From Daucus carota subsp. sativus (taxonomy: Eukaryota; Streptophyta; Magnoliopsida; Apiales; Apiaceae), in contig NC_030387.2 of the NCBI RefSeq assembly GCF_001625215.2, forward strand, positions 28,222,517 to 28,286,516: 64,000 bases of DNA, in the 5' to 3' direction. The notes under the pieces are model-generated. The model saw only the letters and a list, made by a program, of their open reading frames with translations, was not told where the DNA came from and ran no database searches. The translations under genes and the position numbers were made by a program. This document shows, in pieces, positions 12,281 to 23,600 of this stretch. Within the stretch, counting starts at the first letter, position 1. Each line of letters opens with the position of its first letter.

Positions 12281-12740
12281 GAGGAAGTTATTCAGGCTTG
12301 GAATCTTCAGGATCATCTCATCACTCTGCGCGAAAGGCTGGAATCAGACTCGAAGCTGTGGCTCATGTAGCTGAGGCTTTTATGGATCAACTTGCATATT
12401 ACACTAAAATAGTTCAACATGCTAAAAATAGTTCTGTGCAACTCAGTACAGTAAGTTGGCTTTGAACTTATCAGTACCTTCCCTTATAAAAGCTAATTCA
12501 TAATATCGCTTTAAGAAGAAAACTGTGGTGCACTGGATTATGCCTTGTTTGAATGTCGGAGTCACAAGCTCAGTTCCTCTTCGGTGAGGGTTTAAACTGG
12601 AGTCACAAGTGCAGTGGATTATGCCAGCCAAAATATTGAGTAACCATTCCAGAGTCTTGCTGGTGGCTAAAGATGGTTTGTCCTTAGGGTTGCACTTCCG
12701 AATGCACCATCTAAGCCCATATCTGTAATTTGAAGCAATT
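12281..12740 (+). pseudogene. NLR relic: coiled-coil fragment fused to NLR 3' flank
   Basis: At 12281-12345 the sequence reads EEVIQAWNLQDHLITLRERLES, the coiled-coil start of the neighbouring NLRs. It then jumps out of frame to the segment encoding EAVAHVAEAFMDQLAY (to about 12400), closest to the 33.5-kb pseudogene. From about 12405 it continues as TTCAACATGCTAAAAATAG and onward, which matches the DNA after the NLR2 stop (24280-24620). So an NLR gene of about 3.5 kb has been collapsed to about 0.45 kb, keeping both ends. It stands downstream of DUF1499 copy A exactly where NLR2 stands relative to copy B. Confidence 0.85.
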
Positions 12741-12926
12741 AATGATAATTGTATACATATTTTGATGGATGTCTTCTACGAAACAGACAGGGATGTTATA
12801 CAAACAAAATAATATAGAAAAAAGGTACACCATAAGCAGAGGTGAAATGTATTCACAATTTAAGCAAAGACAGGAAAAAGGGAACACTAGATGTACTCAC
12901 AAAATATTTTGGGAGAGAATTCTAGT

Positions 12927-15900
12927 TTATGCATCTATATTATACCAAATTCGGTCAATTTTTACTTCCGGAATGTGCTGAATCTTGAACCATTCTGGCC
13001 CGCTCCCCTTCTTACATCTCTCGGTAATAATTGGACACTTTCTTATCGTCAGCCATTGCAGGCCATGGGATTCTTCAAACAAGGGCAAAATCTCCAACTT
13101 CCCACAACCCCAGATATATATTCCCTGAAGAGATGGGATCTTTGCTAGTGAATCAGGGAGAGCTTTGCATTCTTTAAAATCAATGATATCCAGTTCCGTC
13201 AAGGCAGGGAAAGTGGAGCAAAAATCATCAAGTTTTTCTGCAGGCAGTATTGACTTGATCTTTTCCCACCCTTCCAGTTGTAGCAACTTAAGGTTGGGAA
13301 ATGAAATAAAAGGAGAAAAGGCCCATGGAAATTCATATTCTCGCGCGTTGAAGGGATGTAATGTCAACGTTACAAGTGTGGACTTCATGGTGTGGACAAA
13401 TTCCCACTGAGAAAGACCAGGGCATTCCCCTATCTTAAGAGTTTTCAGACCACTTGACTCATCATCTACACTAATACTAATGAGATCAAGGCAGTCATAC
13501 ACTTTTAACTCGTCGATACCAGCACCAAGATTTAGACATGTCAAGCCCTTGCACCTACGCAAGCTCAAAGATTTTAGAGAGATGGAATTGTTTTTCAAGA
13601 GCTTTTCAATTACAGAGTCCATGTCTTGTATCATGCTGCTTTCCAAATGTGCCATTTCTAACTTTCTCAATGACAGAAAACAGTGACTGGGGATCTCTTT
13701 CAATTGTGAAGAATGCACGATTTTTAACTCCTCCAGTTTAGGAAATATCTTCAGAGCACTTTCTTCACTGCCTAAAGTCATCACTGATTCTAGCACTTCT
13801 TTTAGCCTTGGCAAATCCTTTAAGGTGAGTTTTATCAATGATGGATACATTGTTGTAACTGATTTTGCTGTGCTGCTGTCACTCAACTCAATACAACCAC
13901 TCACTAGACCTTCACCGGAAAAGCTTCTAATAACCTTGAAATTCTCCATATGAGATATCTTAATCTCCCTCAGTTTAAGAAGGTGACCCAGTGGTGGAAG
14001 TACTTCACATCTTCTGCAATATTTTATTGTGATTTTCACCAAATTCGTCATCATTGTCATCCATGATGCAAAGTTCTTCCCTTCAAACTTCACAATTGTC
14101 AATTCTTTCAGGTTTGCATCAGGTTCCAATCCCTCCATCACATCCTCATCGTTGAATTCTCTTCTTTCCATTTCATCTTCATCAGTACTCCAATCCAACA
14201 GTAAATGATGTATATTAGTCTTTTCACAAAGGTTTGCCTTCCTTGCTTCTACATTTGTCACGTTACCAAGACCATAGAGATCAAGTTTACCCCTAAGATC
14301 ATTCAGCCCTCCAAGTTGTTCAATGAGACAATTTTGAACTCTACTCACAACAAAATGAGGCAGGGATTGCAGACAAGTCAACTTGTCTATCCCACTAAAG
14401 ATGCATCTTGTCTTAGCATGTATATTCTCAATAACAATATGTCTCAAGTTAATTAAGTTGCAAAACATTTTGGGCAACTCTTCCAGATTCCAAACTCTCA
14501 ATGTCTGCAAGTTGTAGAGCCTTGTGATTTCATTCGGCAATCTATAGCTCCCACCAAAACATGAGACATCCAAATATTTAAGATATTTCAAACTGGTTAA
14601 AGAACTTGGCATCTCATATGCGGTGACTTTATTAGATTTCAAAACCAAAACTGTTAAGCACCGACTAAGGTAAGGTAACACGTCACCAAGGATATGAGCC
14701 CCTGCATATAGCACTTGTACGCTCTCAAAGTTTCTCTTAAGGATACTTGATTTTACATTTGAGACCCCTTTATTAAGTCTCAAATGTAGAGCAAAAATAT
14801 GGTTTGGCTCATGATCTGCCTTCAAAGTTACAGAGTAGTCTTTAGATAGATCTAGTGCAAGATCATGTACTAAATCATGCATTTTGCAACCATCAATATC
14901 TCCAAATTCATCCCTATGTACGTCTTGTAACAAAGAATTCCACAACAAAATGTTGAAGTACTCATTTCCAATATCTTCCATCAGCTCCTTACTTCCTTTA
15001 GGAGGCGAAAGGAACCCTAATGACATCCATATTTGGACCAATTCATCTTTATGAATATAGGAATCCTTTGGAATAATAGAGCAATATGCAAAACATTGTT
15101 TCAAAGATAAATAAGGCAAATTATCATATGACAGCCTCAAGGAAGACAATACACCTTTTGATTTCCATATTTCACTGTTTTGGATCTGCAACCACTCTTT
15201 CTCCGACTTCTTTGAGTACAATAAACCCCCCAGTGTTTTTATTGCCAAAGGCAGGCCGCCACACATGTTCACCATTCTTGTCCCTAAGGCCGTAAGTGCC
15301 TCAGTCTCTAAAACTCCTCCATATGAAAATGCTCTTCTCTTGAACAATTTCCAACTATCTTCGTCTGATAGTTTCTCCAACTGATATGAAGCAGAACATC
15401 GCATGGTGTCAATGACTTTCTGGTTACGAGTGGTAACTAAAATACTGCTTCCTATCGCACCACCAACTCCAATCAAAGAATTCACCAAGTTATCCCAATT
15501 TTCTGGTCTCTCATTCCAAACATCATCCAGTACAAGTAAAAACCTTTCCCCCTTCAGATTCTTCTGAAGCTTATTGATGATTCCATGTGTATTTTGTAAC
15601 CCCAAGTTGGTTGAAGTAAGCGATTCCACAATTTGATTTAAAATACTGATGAAATCAAAATCATCCGAAACAGTGACCCACATCCTATTTGGGAACATAT
15701 TGATCACCTCATCTTTATTAAAAACCATACGCGCAAGAGTTGTCTTCCCTTGACCTCCCATTCCTACAATGCCAATGACCGGTAAATCACTTTCATGAGT
15801 CCTGCACAGCTCCTGGACTAAACATGATAAATCATTATCTCTTCCAACTATTAGTGATTCGTCTTCAAAAGGAGGGGTAACACGGATTTCTGTCGTCTGC

Positions 15901-16343
15901 ACAGCTGAATTTAGACTAGCAATAGGCTGAAGTCCCAGATCTCTACCCCATTTAAAAATTTTATCAAAGGAATTATCAACGGACTTGATCTTATGAGCGA
16001 CCTTAAAACGATCCAGTACAGGGTTTCTGGAAGGGAGGAAGAAGTCCAGTACCTTACGACGATCCTCTACTTTCCTTCGAGTAACTTCATATTCAAGTTC
16101 ATTCATCAAAGCATCGGCTCTACGAGCAACAACTTGAAGTTTGTTGAACCACTTTTGGACAGTAGTCATGGATAACTTCTTGCCAGCAGCATCAGACAAG
16201 AGATCATGAATTGATTCTAATTTCTCGCAGAGTGTCTCCAGATCATCACGAACATTCCAAGCCTGTATCAATTCTTCAGCTGCAAGTGAAACAAGCTTTG
16301 TAACAAGTACCTTAGCAAGCCCGGCTACAATTTCTTCGGCCAT
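12927..16343 (-). CDS. CC-NB-LRR disease resistance protein (NLR1)
   Basis: One open frame of 1138 codons. Intracellular immune receptor of the RGA type, expected in the cytosol. Residues 1-150 form an Rx-like coiled coil. The NB-ARC domain follows: VGRD near 166, P-loop GMGGQGKTT at 194-202, kinase-2 FLLVLDDVW at 268-276, RNBS-B ILVTTR at 301-306, GLPL in CGGLPLAI at 361-368, RNBS-D CFAYCSIIPKD at 417-427 and MHD at 488-490. From about residue 560 to the end are leucine-rich repeats (for example YNLQTLRVWNLEELP). The start MAEEIVAGLAKVLVTKLVSL aligns with the other NLRs here. All key ATP-site residues are present, so it looks intact. It ends KIDRIWYNIDA, unlike the IKW/IEW ends of NLR2 and NLR3, with a GGTATAAT sequence where those two have a possible splice donor. 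It faces away from its plus-strand relatives. Confidence 0.95.
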   Translation of the reverse strand: MAEEIVAGLAKVLVTKLVSLAAEELIQAWNVRDDLETLCEKLESIHDLLSDAAGKKLSMTTVQKWFNKLQVVARRADALMNELEYEVTRRKVEDRRKVLDFFLPSRNPVLDRFKVAHKIKSVDNSFDKIFKWGRDLGLQPIASLNSAVQTTEIRVTPPFEDESLIVGRDNDLSCLVQELCRTHESDLPVIGIVGMGGQGKTTLARMVFNKDEVINMFPNRMWVTVSDDFDFISILNQIVESLTSTNLGLQNTHGIINKLQKNLKGERFLLVLDDVWNERPENWDNLVNSLIGVGGAIGSSILVTTRNQKVIDTMRCSASYQLEKLSDEDSWKLFKRRAFSYGGVLETEALTALGTRMVNMCGGLPLAIKTLGGLLYSKKSEKEWLQIQNSEIWKSKGVLSSLRLSYDNLPYLSLKQCFAYCSIIPKDSYIHKDELVQIWMSLGFLSPPKGSKELMEDIGNEYFNILLWNSLLQDVHRDEFGDIDGCKMHDLVHDLALDLSKDYSVTLKADHEPNHIFALHLRLNKGVSNVKSSILKRNFESVQVLYAGAHILGDVLPYLSRCLTVLVLKSNKVTAYEMPSSLTSLKYLKYLDVSCFGGSYRLPNEITRLYNLQTLRVWNLEELPKMFCNLINLRHIVIENIHAKTRCIFSGIDKLTCLQSLPHFVVSRVQNCLIEQLGGLNDLRGKLDLYGLGNVTNVEARKANLCEKTNIHHLLLDWSTDEDEMERREFNDEDVMEGLEPDANLKELTIVKFEGKNFASWMTMMTNLVKITIKYCRRCEVLPPLGHLLKLREIKISHMENFKVIRSFSGEGLVSGCIELSDSSTAKSVTTMYPSLIKLTLKDLPRLKEVLESVMTLGSEESALKIFPKLEELKIVHSSQLKEIPSHCFLSLRKLEMAHLESSMIQDMDSVIEKLLKNNSISLKSLSLRRCKGLTCLNLGAGIDELKVYDCLDLISISVDDESSGLKTLKIGECPGLSQWEFVHTMKSTLVTLTLHPFNAREYEFPWAFSPFISFPNLKLLQLEGWEKIKSILPAEKLDDFCSTFPALTELDIIDFKECKALPDSLAKIPSLQGIYIWGCGKLEILPLFEESHGLQWLTIRKCPIITERCKKGSGPEWFKIQHIPEVKIDRIWYNIDA

Positions 16344-16624
16344 TCTTGTATAACTTATTATCTCTTGAGAGTTTAGTATTTGTGGTGATTGATGGATTAA
16401 AGGTCTTCGGCCGTACTGCCTTAGATTTTAATGAAATATTGGCAAACTTTTAAGAGCTACCAAAAGTCATAAAAACTATGGTAATATCTTTGTCTTCAGC
16501 ATAGCTGTTAAATTGACATAAATAATTTGTAATAAAAGATCAATTAACAAACAAAGCGATCACTATCAGTTGTTCTTTTGTTCTTTTCTGTGTGCATACA
16601 AAATACAGTTTCAGCCATCCAAGT

Positions 16625-17416
16625 TACTAATATTTTTTCTGAAATTCGTTTTCAGTTCATTCACCACCAGTAAGGTATTGAGGTACTCTCTTTTGTACAT
16701 GTGATTATGTTGTCTATTTATTTTCCAGAATAGAAAGTTGAAGGAACCAGTGTTGGATTATAAGAATCACAACATGAGAGTATCTTTGCCTCTTCGAAGT
16801 GACAGGCAGTAGTAGTAGTCAGGGGCGAAGGGGGGCTGGAGCCCCGGCTAGGGAAAAAAAAACCAGTAGATATTTTTTTTTCAGCCCCGAATGTTCTCTA
16901 AAAATGATATAAAGAAATTTTTTGAGCCCCCGGTAAGTTTCAAAAATCTTTGTATTAACTGATATTTTTCCTTCAATCAAATGTTGTTAAATATTTAAGT
17001 TCCGAATATTTTTTGAGCCCTGGATGATTTGATCTCCTGGTTCCGCCACTGGTAGTAGTGTAGTAGATATAGCATTGTCAAATTCATTGTAAACTGGAGA
17101 ACTTGTTCACATAAGGCCCGAAAAATTAATATAGAAACAGAGGGCATTCTACATGCACTTACAACATTATTATTACATAATGTATGATGTCAACAATTCT
17201 GTGCCACTCTAGCTGCAATACCTTTAGTGCTAGCAGGAATGTAAAGTAAAGCAGGATGAAAAGAGGGATTTATTTGCACTTTACCATTCTATATGTGGAA
17301 TATGTTGAATCTTGAACCATTCCGACCCACCCTCCTTTCTGCATCTTTCCTGAAGAACAGGACATTCAGAGATCTCCAGGGTTTGAAGGCTACTAGATTC
17401 ATCAAATGTGGGTAAA
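16625..17416 (-). pseudogene. inverted fragment: 3' end and 3' flank of an NLR3-like gene
   Basis: From 17416 down to about 17280 the minus strand matches the last 45 codons of NLR3 (LPTFDESSSL through the stop). From there to about 16625 it matches the NLR3 3' flank at 30555-31230 in inverted orientation, including landmarks such as TGCATGTAGAATGCCCTCTG and AGAGTACCTCAATA. A 232-bp hAT MITE (16820..17051) interrupts it. At 17416 the match breaks exactly where the DUF1499 copy B duplication begins, so the NLR body was lost or replaced there. Confidence 0.88.
16820..17051. mobile_element. hAT-type MITE
   Basis: The ends are CAGGGGCGAAGGGGG and CTGGTTCCGCCACTG, imperfect inverted repeats, flanked by an exact 8-bp duplication GTAGTAGT (16812-16819 and 17052-17059). 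Inner sequence carries GAGCCCC motifs and has no coding capacity. The 8-bp duplication and CAG...CTG ends fit a non-autonomous hAT. The empty site is seen in the related NLR3 3' flank near 31050. Confidence 0.82.
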
Positions 17417-20400
17417 CTACGCAAATAATGCTATTTTTTAGTTTTAAGTATTAAATTAAAGATATAATAAAGATATAAAGAAGTATCGACAAAAAAAAAA
17501 GATATGGAGAATCTGTGCAAATATGTAAGCACTTGCCATTCACCTTTCAAAAAAAAAATAGTCATTTGCCATTCAATTAACAAATTCATCAAATTTATGT
17601 ATTATGAATACCAGAGATTGTTCTACATGAAATGCTTTCTTTTGTATTCCAGCAACTGAGCAAAGGATGAGCAAGAGGGGCAGTGGATATAATCAACATC
17701 TAGTTCAGATGAGTTATTTTGTACAAAACACTGCTGTCTAGGCTCTTAACATCATATTTTCTTAGTCCACCAATGCTAGTCTCATTTTGGATCTAGTTTT
17801 CCATATCGTATCAAGTAACATATAAGATCTCAGTATTTCCTTGATGGTACATGAAGCTTGTAGGATACTCGTAACTCGTAAGAAAGATGTTGAGATTGAT
17901 ATATCTTCTGCTGAGTTCCATTGTCTGTTGGACATTTTTCTTTTGTAATCCAAGCTCCATCAAAAGCTATCTTCTGAAGACCATCCTTTTTTCTCTAGTT
18001 CTACTCGTAATGCCTGACGGAAAACACAAGCTTTTACCATTCTGTCTAAGGAATGTAAACATGTCAAGTTTTCAACAACAAATGCTTTATGCTTTCCTTA
18101 ATTCGCTTCTTGTTCACATCAAAATCAAAGTTCCCTAGGCGTGATGCTGATCGATACTGTACTACTGATTTCTTGCCAGGTGGGAACCAAAACTCAACAT
18201 CGTCTACAAACTGATGAATAGCAATGCATGGTCATCAAGTTAATTTTGACAAAAGAAAAAAATAATAAAGTTCAACTTACCCCCAAGATAGGGCTTTCGT
18301 ACTCCACGTGAATATAATCATCTTTCTGCTCGACAATACGTGGAGTGAACTTGTCTGGTTTTGTTGATTTTATCTGCAATGGGTAAAATGGATTTCACTG
18401 TAAATTCAGAGCAATTCCTAGCCTCATCAAATGATAATGTTTTCCACAAATTGGACATGGAAATTCAATTCGCTTTGTTCAACTTTATTCCTTGTAAAAA
18501 CCTTTTACTTCACAAATCTGTTTTTAACTTTACCAGCTAGTAGTATTTTTTGTGACAAAGGAATTTTATCTTTTCAGAAAAAGCATTCTAAAAATTTCAT
18601 AGTATCAGTATTTAGATAAACTTGAGTCACATAGAGCTTTGTGAGAATTTCCTACAACTTGCAGAAGCTCCTCCATTGCTGCTTCTTTAGAAATGGGCTT
18701 TTTACTCCCACGCCCTTCCTCTGGGTTGTAATTCCTGCAATTACCAAATGCAACATAGTAACTACCCATGATTAATCTTCTAACATGCTCTTTTTTTATT
18801 TCTTTATAAAAATAACTATAAAATCATTATCAATTTCTTATTATAACTAGAAACATATCTCCCTGTTTTATAGCTACTTTCCGTGTAGCTAGATGCCTAA
18901 CTATATCGGTGAAGGTTCATATCAGTACTTCGCTACACAGATGCTTAAATATGTACGATCAACTTATCAAGTACTTTATTATAGACGATGACTTATAAGA
19001 TCAATAGCCTTGCCTTGTTAAGTATCTGAGCCTGCTAAAGAGCATGTAACAACTTCTAGGCTCCTACATGAATAATATTAATGCAGCTCAGTGATAAACT
19101 ATTTTTAGGGTCGACTTCAACACAAAAATTAACACTATTAATACTCATAGGTATCCTATGATCGACACTGGCTGTGAGAGGTTAGCAGAGTGCAGCTTTT
19201 AATAGATAAGCTCAAGCTTGAGCTTTGTTAAATGAGTCAAACCAAGCCACACACGTAGAAAAAATGAAATTTTGTGTACAAGTACGACACTGTGTATAAG
19301 AAATAATGCTGAGCCAAGTGGAGCCTTAGCCTAGTTTAAAGATCTCGACCTAGAACGCGTATGTGAAAAACTTGGGTCATTGACATCCCAACATTTAACA
19401 GTCAAAATGATATCCCATGTGCTTTTTTTCATGTTGCTGCTGCTTATTCTAATTTTTCTGTGTTCACTTATCTGTGAATTTGCTATCTGTCGTAAAAGAG
19501 CTGACCCTTTTCCATGGAGTTGTTTTTATCAAGCAAAACAAATATCTATAACGGTAAGTAGGAAGTAATAGTTTTGTCATTCCTCAGTTCCCTGTGGTAT
19601 TCTGTATTTTAAAAAACTGATTCCAAGTTTTCGGGCAGGCATGTACCTTTGTCATGTGTTGCACCACAAAAATTAAACAACAAAAGAACTTCTTCATATA
19701 GCAACTACCAGAAAATACCAGCACCATAACTATGCAGGCCCTTCAAAATATAACTAATTTGGAGGGGGTTAAGAGAGATTTATCGTACCAAGGTGGGGCA
19801 TAATGAGTAAAATCACTCTCATTTTCTGAAGTTGAAATGCAATTCTTTGTGGCCGGGCACAATGCTAGTGCTGGATAATTTTTCTGCACACCAAGATAAT
19901 CTGGTTTTGTTCCACTGCACAAAAATTAAGAACCAGCAACAATTAAGGTAGCTTTATCAAACATTTAATTTAATAAATTTCAATTTACTCTTCAGATACT
20001 ATATAGCAAACATGAGTTGGAGGACAAATATGAAATTGCAAGAGTAAAAGCCTCAATAATATAAAGAATTTCAAGACTTGAGCAAGGAAATAAAAAAGAA
20101 CCTGAACTGAAAAATTGCCCCAAGAAGTGCAAGCTCACTGCTTCTCAATATAATTTCCCTTCTACTCAACTGATTTGAATTACTATCATTTAACTTTTGG
20201 TTCTTGTGCTGAGACACAATTCTGGGAAGCAAAGAAGAAACCTGAATGGCTCTTCTCATCTCACACTTGTAATAAGTTGGTGATGATATCACCATTGAAG
20301 CCATGGTTATTATCTCTGTATTCACATTTATTTTTAAAAGTTTTTCACTAGTAAATTTTGTCAAGGAAAAACCACAAAAATAGAAAATGGTGTGAATATA

Positions 20401-20550
20401 AAAGGGGTTTCAACCTTGTGGTCCATATTGCACTCACCACTGTCCACTGTGGACTTTGTGTAAAGCCAAAAGTTTCATTTTCGGATTTTTGTTCTCTTTA
20501 TACGAAAGGCTAAATAAATTCAAAATTTACATTATTTGTAAAGACTTCTA
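17413..20550. repeat. segmental duplication, copy B (of 9165-12060)
   Basis: The whole DUF1499 gene with its introns and both flanks is repeated. Matching starts near 9165 and 17413 (ACACAAATAATGCTATTTTT against ACGCAAATAATGCTATTTTT) and runs to near 12050 and 20540. Introns are nearly as alike as exons, which points to a fairly recent duplication. Copy B carries about 330 bp (19222-19553) absent from copy A. Confidence 0.9.
17960..20304 (-). CDS. DUF1499 plastid protein, copy B
   Basis: Six exons parallel to copy A: 20102..20304, 19789..19914, 18656..18734, 18281..18373, 18097..18210 and 17960..18013; 669 nt, 222 residues if spliced as in copy A. N-terminus MASMVISSPTYYKCEMRRAI, then the same LSRREII twin-arginine region and the same DUF1499 blocks. 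The frame has no stop, and the last exon is still open (ALRVELEKKGWSSEDSF), but the intron 5 donor is AAG|GAAAGC: neither GT nor GC. Unless a GA donor or a nearby cryptic site is used, the intron is kept and the protein ends ESIKHLLLKT after residue 205, losing the last 17 residues. The 5' end lies only about 330 bp from the start of NLR2 on the other strand, so the two may share a promoter region. Confidence 0.82.
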
Positions 20551-20560
20551 CTATATAAAG
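20551..20560 (+). promoter_or_regulatory. TATA box of NLR2
   Basis: CTATATAAAG lies about 80 bp before the NLR2 ATG, a normal plant spacing allowing for a short 5' UTR. It sits in the 330-bp interval shared with the divergently transcribed DUF1499 copy B. Confidence 0.6.
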
Positions 20561-20635
20561 AGAAAACAACAGCAGACTGGTTGACTTCTTAAACCACAAA
20601 GTAGACTGAATCAAGATCAAGAAAACTGAGAAAAG

Positions 20636-23600
20636 ATGGCTGATGCATTCGCAGCTGATCTTGCTAGCAGACTGGTTTGCAAGCTTGTTTCACTTGCAGC
20701 TGATGAAGTTATCCAGGCTTGGAATCTTCAGGATGATCTGATCACTCTGCGCGAAAGGCTGGAATCAATTGATGATCTCTTGTCTGATGCTGCTACCAAA
20801 AAACTAACTATGTCTGCTGTGAAAAACTGGTTCAACAAACTTGAAGCAGTGGCTCATGTAGCTGATGCTCTTATGGATCAACTTGAGTATGAAGTTACTC
20901 GAAGAAAAGTTGAGAATTGTCATAAGGTAAGAGACTTCTTTATTCCTTCTAAAAACGTCTTATTATATCGTTTCAAGGTGGCTCACAAGATCAGGTCTAT
21001 TCATGCTTCTTTTGACAAACTTTTCAAATGGGCTAGAGATCTCGGACTTCATCCTGTAGCACATTTATCTGCAAGTGTGCTACCAGGGGAGGTCCGCAAT
21101 ACCCCACCCTTTGAAGATGAGTCACAAATAGTGGGAAGAGATAAGGACTTATCATATTTAGTCCAAACGGTGTGCAAAGATCATGACCAGGATTTACAAG
21201 TTGTTGCTATAGTAGGGATGGGAGGTCAAGGCAAAACGACTCTTGCTCGTATGGTTTACAATAAAGATGTTGTGGTTGATATGTTCCCAAAGAGGATGTG
21301 GGTGACTGTATCGACTGAATTTGATTTCATGAAGATTTTGAATCATATGGTGGTATCACTTACTTCAACCTCATCGGCTTTGGAAAATGCAGAGGGATTG
21401 ATAAACAATCTAAAGAAGAATTTGAAGGAAGAGAAGTTTTTGCTTGTGCTAGATGATGTCTGGAATGAAAAACCAGAGGAGTGGGACAACTTGAGGAATT
21501 CTTTGCTTGGAGTTGGGGGTGCAAGAGGTAGCAAAATTATAGTTACCACTCGCAAACAGGAAGTTGTTGATGCCATGCTATGTTCTGTATCGTATGAGGT
21601 AGAAAAATTGTCAGATGAATATAGCTGGGAATTGTTCAAGCAAAGAGCCTTTTCACACAGAGAAGCTTTAGACAGTGGGACATTGGCTTCTTTGGGAAGA
21701 AGAATGGTGCAAAGGTGTGGCGGCCTGCCTCTGGCAATAAAAACACTAGGGGGTCTACTGCACTCTAAGAAGTCCGAAGAAGATTGGTTACTAATCTCAA
21801 ACAGTGAAGTATGGAAATCAAAAGGTGTCATGTCTTCCTTGAGATTGTCGTATGACAATTTGCCATATTCATCACTGAAACGATGTTTTACATATTTCTC
21901 TATCATGCCAAAGGATTCCATTATTTATAAAAATGAATTGGTACAGATATGGATGGCGTTAGGATTCCTTCTGCCGCCTACAGATAGCAATGCATTGATG
22001 GAAGATATTGGTAACGAGTACTTCAACATATTGTTGTGGAATTCCTTGTTACAGGATGTAGAGAGGGATGAATTAGGAAACATCACCAGTTGCAAGATGC
22101 ATGATCTGGTGCATGATCTTGCACTAGATCTATCTAAGTCTCAGTCTTTAACTGTGAAGGCAGGTCATGAGTTAAATTGTACTTCCAAACCTATATATAT
22201 GAGGCTCGAAAAAGGAGTTTCAGATATAGAACCAACAATAGCTAAGAGAAACTTTGAAAGGGTACAGACACTGTATGCAGGACATCGTATCCTTAATGAC
22301 ATGTTACCTCATCTCAAATGCTTGAATGTGCTGGTTCTGAGTACTCATGAGATTAGCAATGAGTTGCCAACTTCATTGCGCTTGATGAAATATCTTAAAT
22401 ATCTTGATATCTCTTGCTTCCGTTGTAGATTGCCTACTTACATCACAGAACTCTATAACTTGCAGACATTGAGAGTTTGGGATCTACAAGAGCTTCCAAG
22501 GAATTTTTGCAACTTAATTAACTTGAGACACCTATACATTGTGAATGCAAATGCAAGATGCATGTTTATTGGTATAGATAAGTTAACTTGTCTGCAAACG
22601 CTTCCTCATTTTGTTGTAGATAAAGATCAAAATTGTCTTGTTGGACAACTGGGACCGCTGAAAAATCTTAGAGGTAAACTTGAGCTCTATGGCCTTGCTG
22701 ACATAAAAGATATGGAAGAAGCTAGCAAGGCAAGTTTGCGCACAAAGTATAATATTCAGCGTTTGATGTTAGACTGGAGCAACAATACAGATGAAAGAGA
22801 TGACTTAGAATACAACAATGAGGAGGATGTGATGGAAGGATTAAAACCTCATGAAAACCTGAAAGAACTGGTGATTGACTACTTTTATGGGAATAAGTTT
22901 GCATCATGGATTACAAAGATGACAAACTTGGTGAAAATCACATTTAGGGATTGCAACAGATGTGAAGAATTTCCATCACTAGGTCACCTTCCTAAACTGA
23001 GGGAGATGGAGATAAATGGGATGGAATATGTTAAGGTGATTGGAAGAGATTCATATGATGGTTCAGGGGCGGCTAGTACTGAGTTGAGTGACAATGGGGC
23101 TACAAAAATCTTGAAAACTATTTATCCGTCATTAAGAAAACTCATTTTGTGGAATTTGCCAGAACTAGAGGGATGGTTGGAACCAGGTATGAATACAATG
23201 GGTGAAGACCAAAGAACTATGCTAATATTCCCTGAACTTGAGTTGTTGATTATCAAATTTTGTTCACGGTTTAGTACGATGCCAAGTGCTTGTTTTCCAT
23301 CCTTGAAGCAATTGATAATTCAAGACTCCGACAGCAGCAACATGATACTAGAAACTGTCACCAAAAATGTCAGCTCTCTCACATACATACGACTGGGAAA
23401 TATGAGTAATGGACAAGGATCTTCGTCTTCTTCAAACATGGACTCCATAATTGACAAGCTGTTAAAGAAAAATTCTATGTCTTTAACAACTTTAAACCTA
23501 GATGATTGCCAGGGCTTGACATGTCTGAGCCCTGGTGCAGCTATTGTCGAACTGATAGTGGTCAATTGCTCTAATCTAACTAGTATCAACGTCGCTCAGG

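Noticed and set aside
21343-21921. Long open frame on the strand opposite NLR2, with similar ones opposite NLR3 and NLR4 (28010-28339, 29408-29932, 35789-36145)
   Set aside because: These are antisense shadows of the conserved NLR coding sequence. Their recurrence at matching places follows from NLR similarity, and they look like no protein family.
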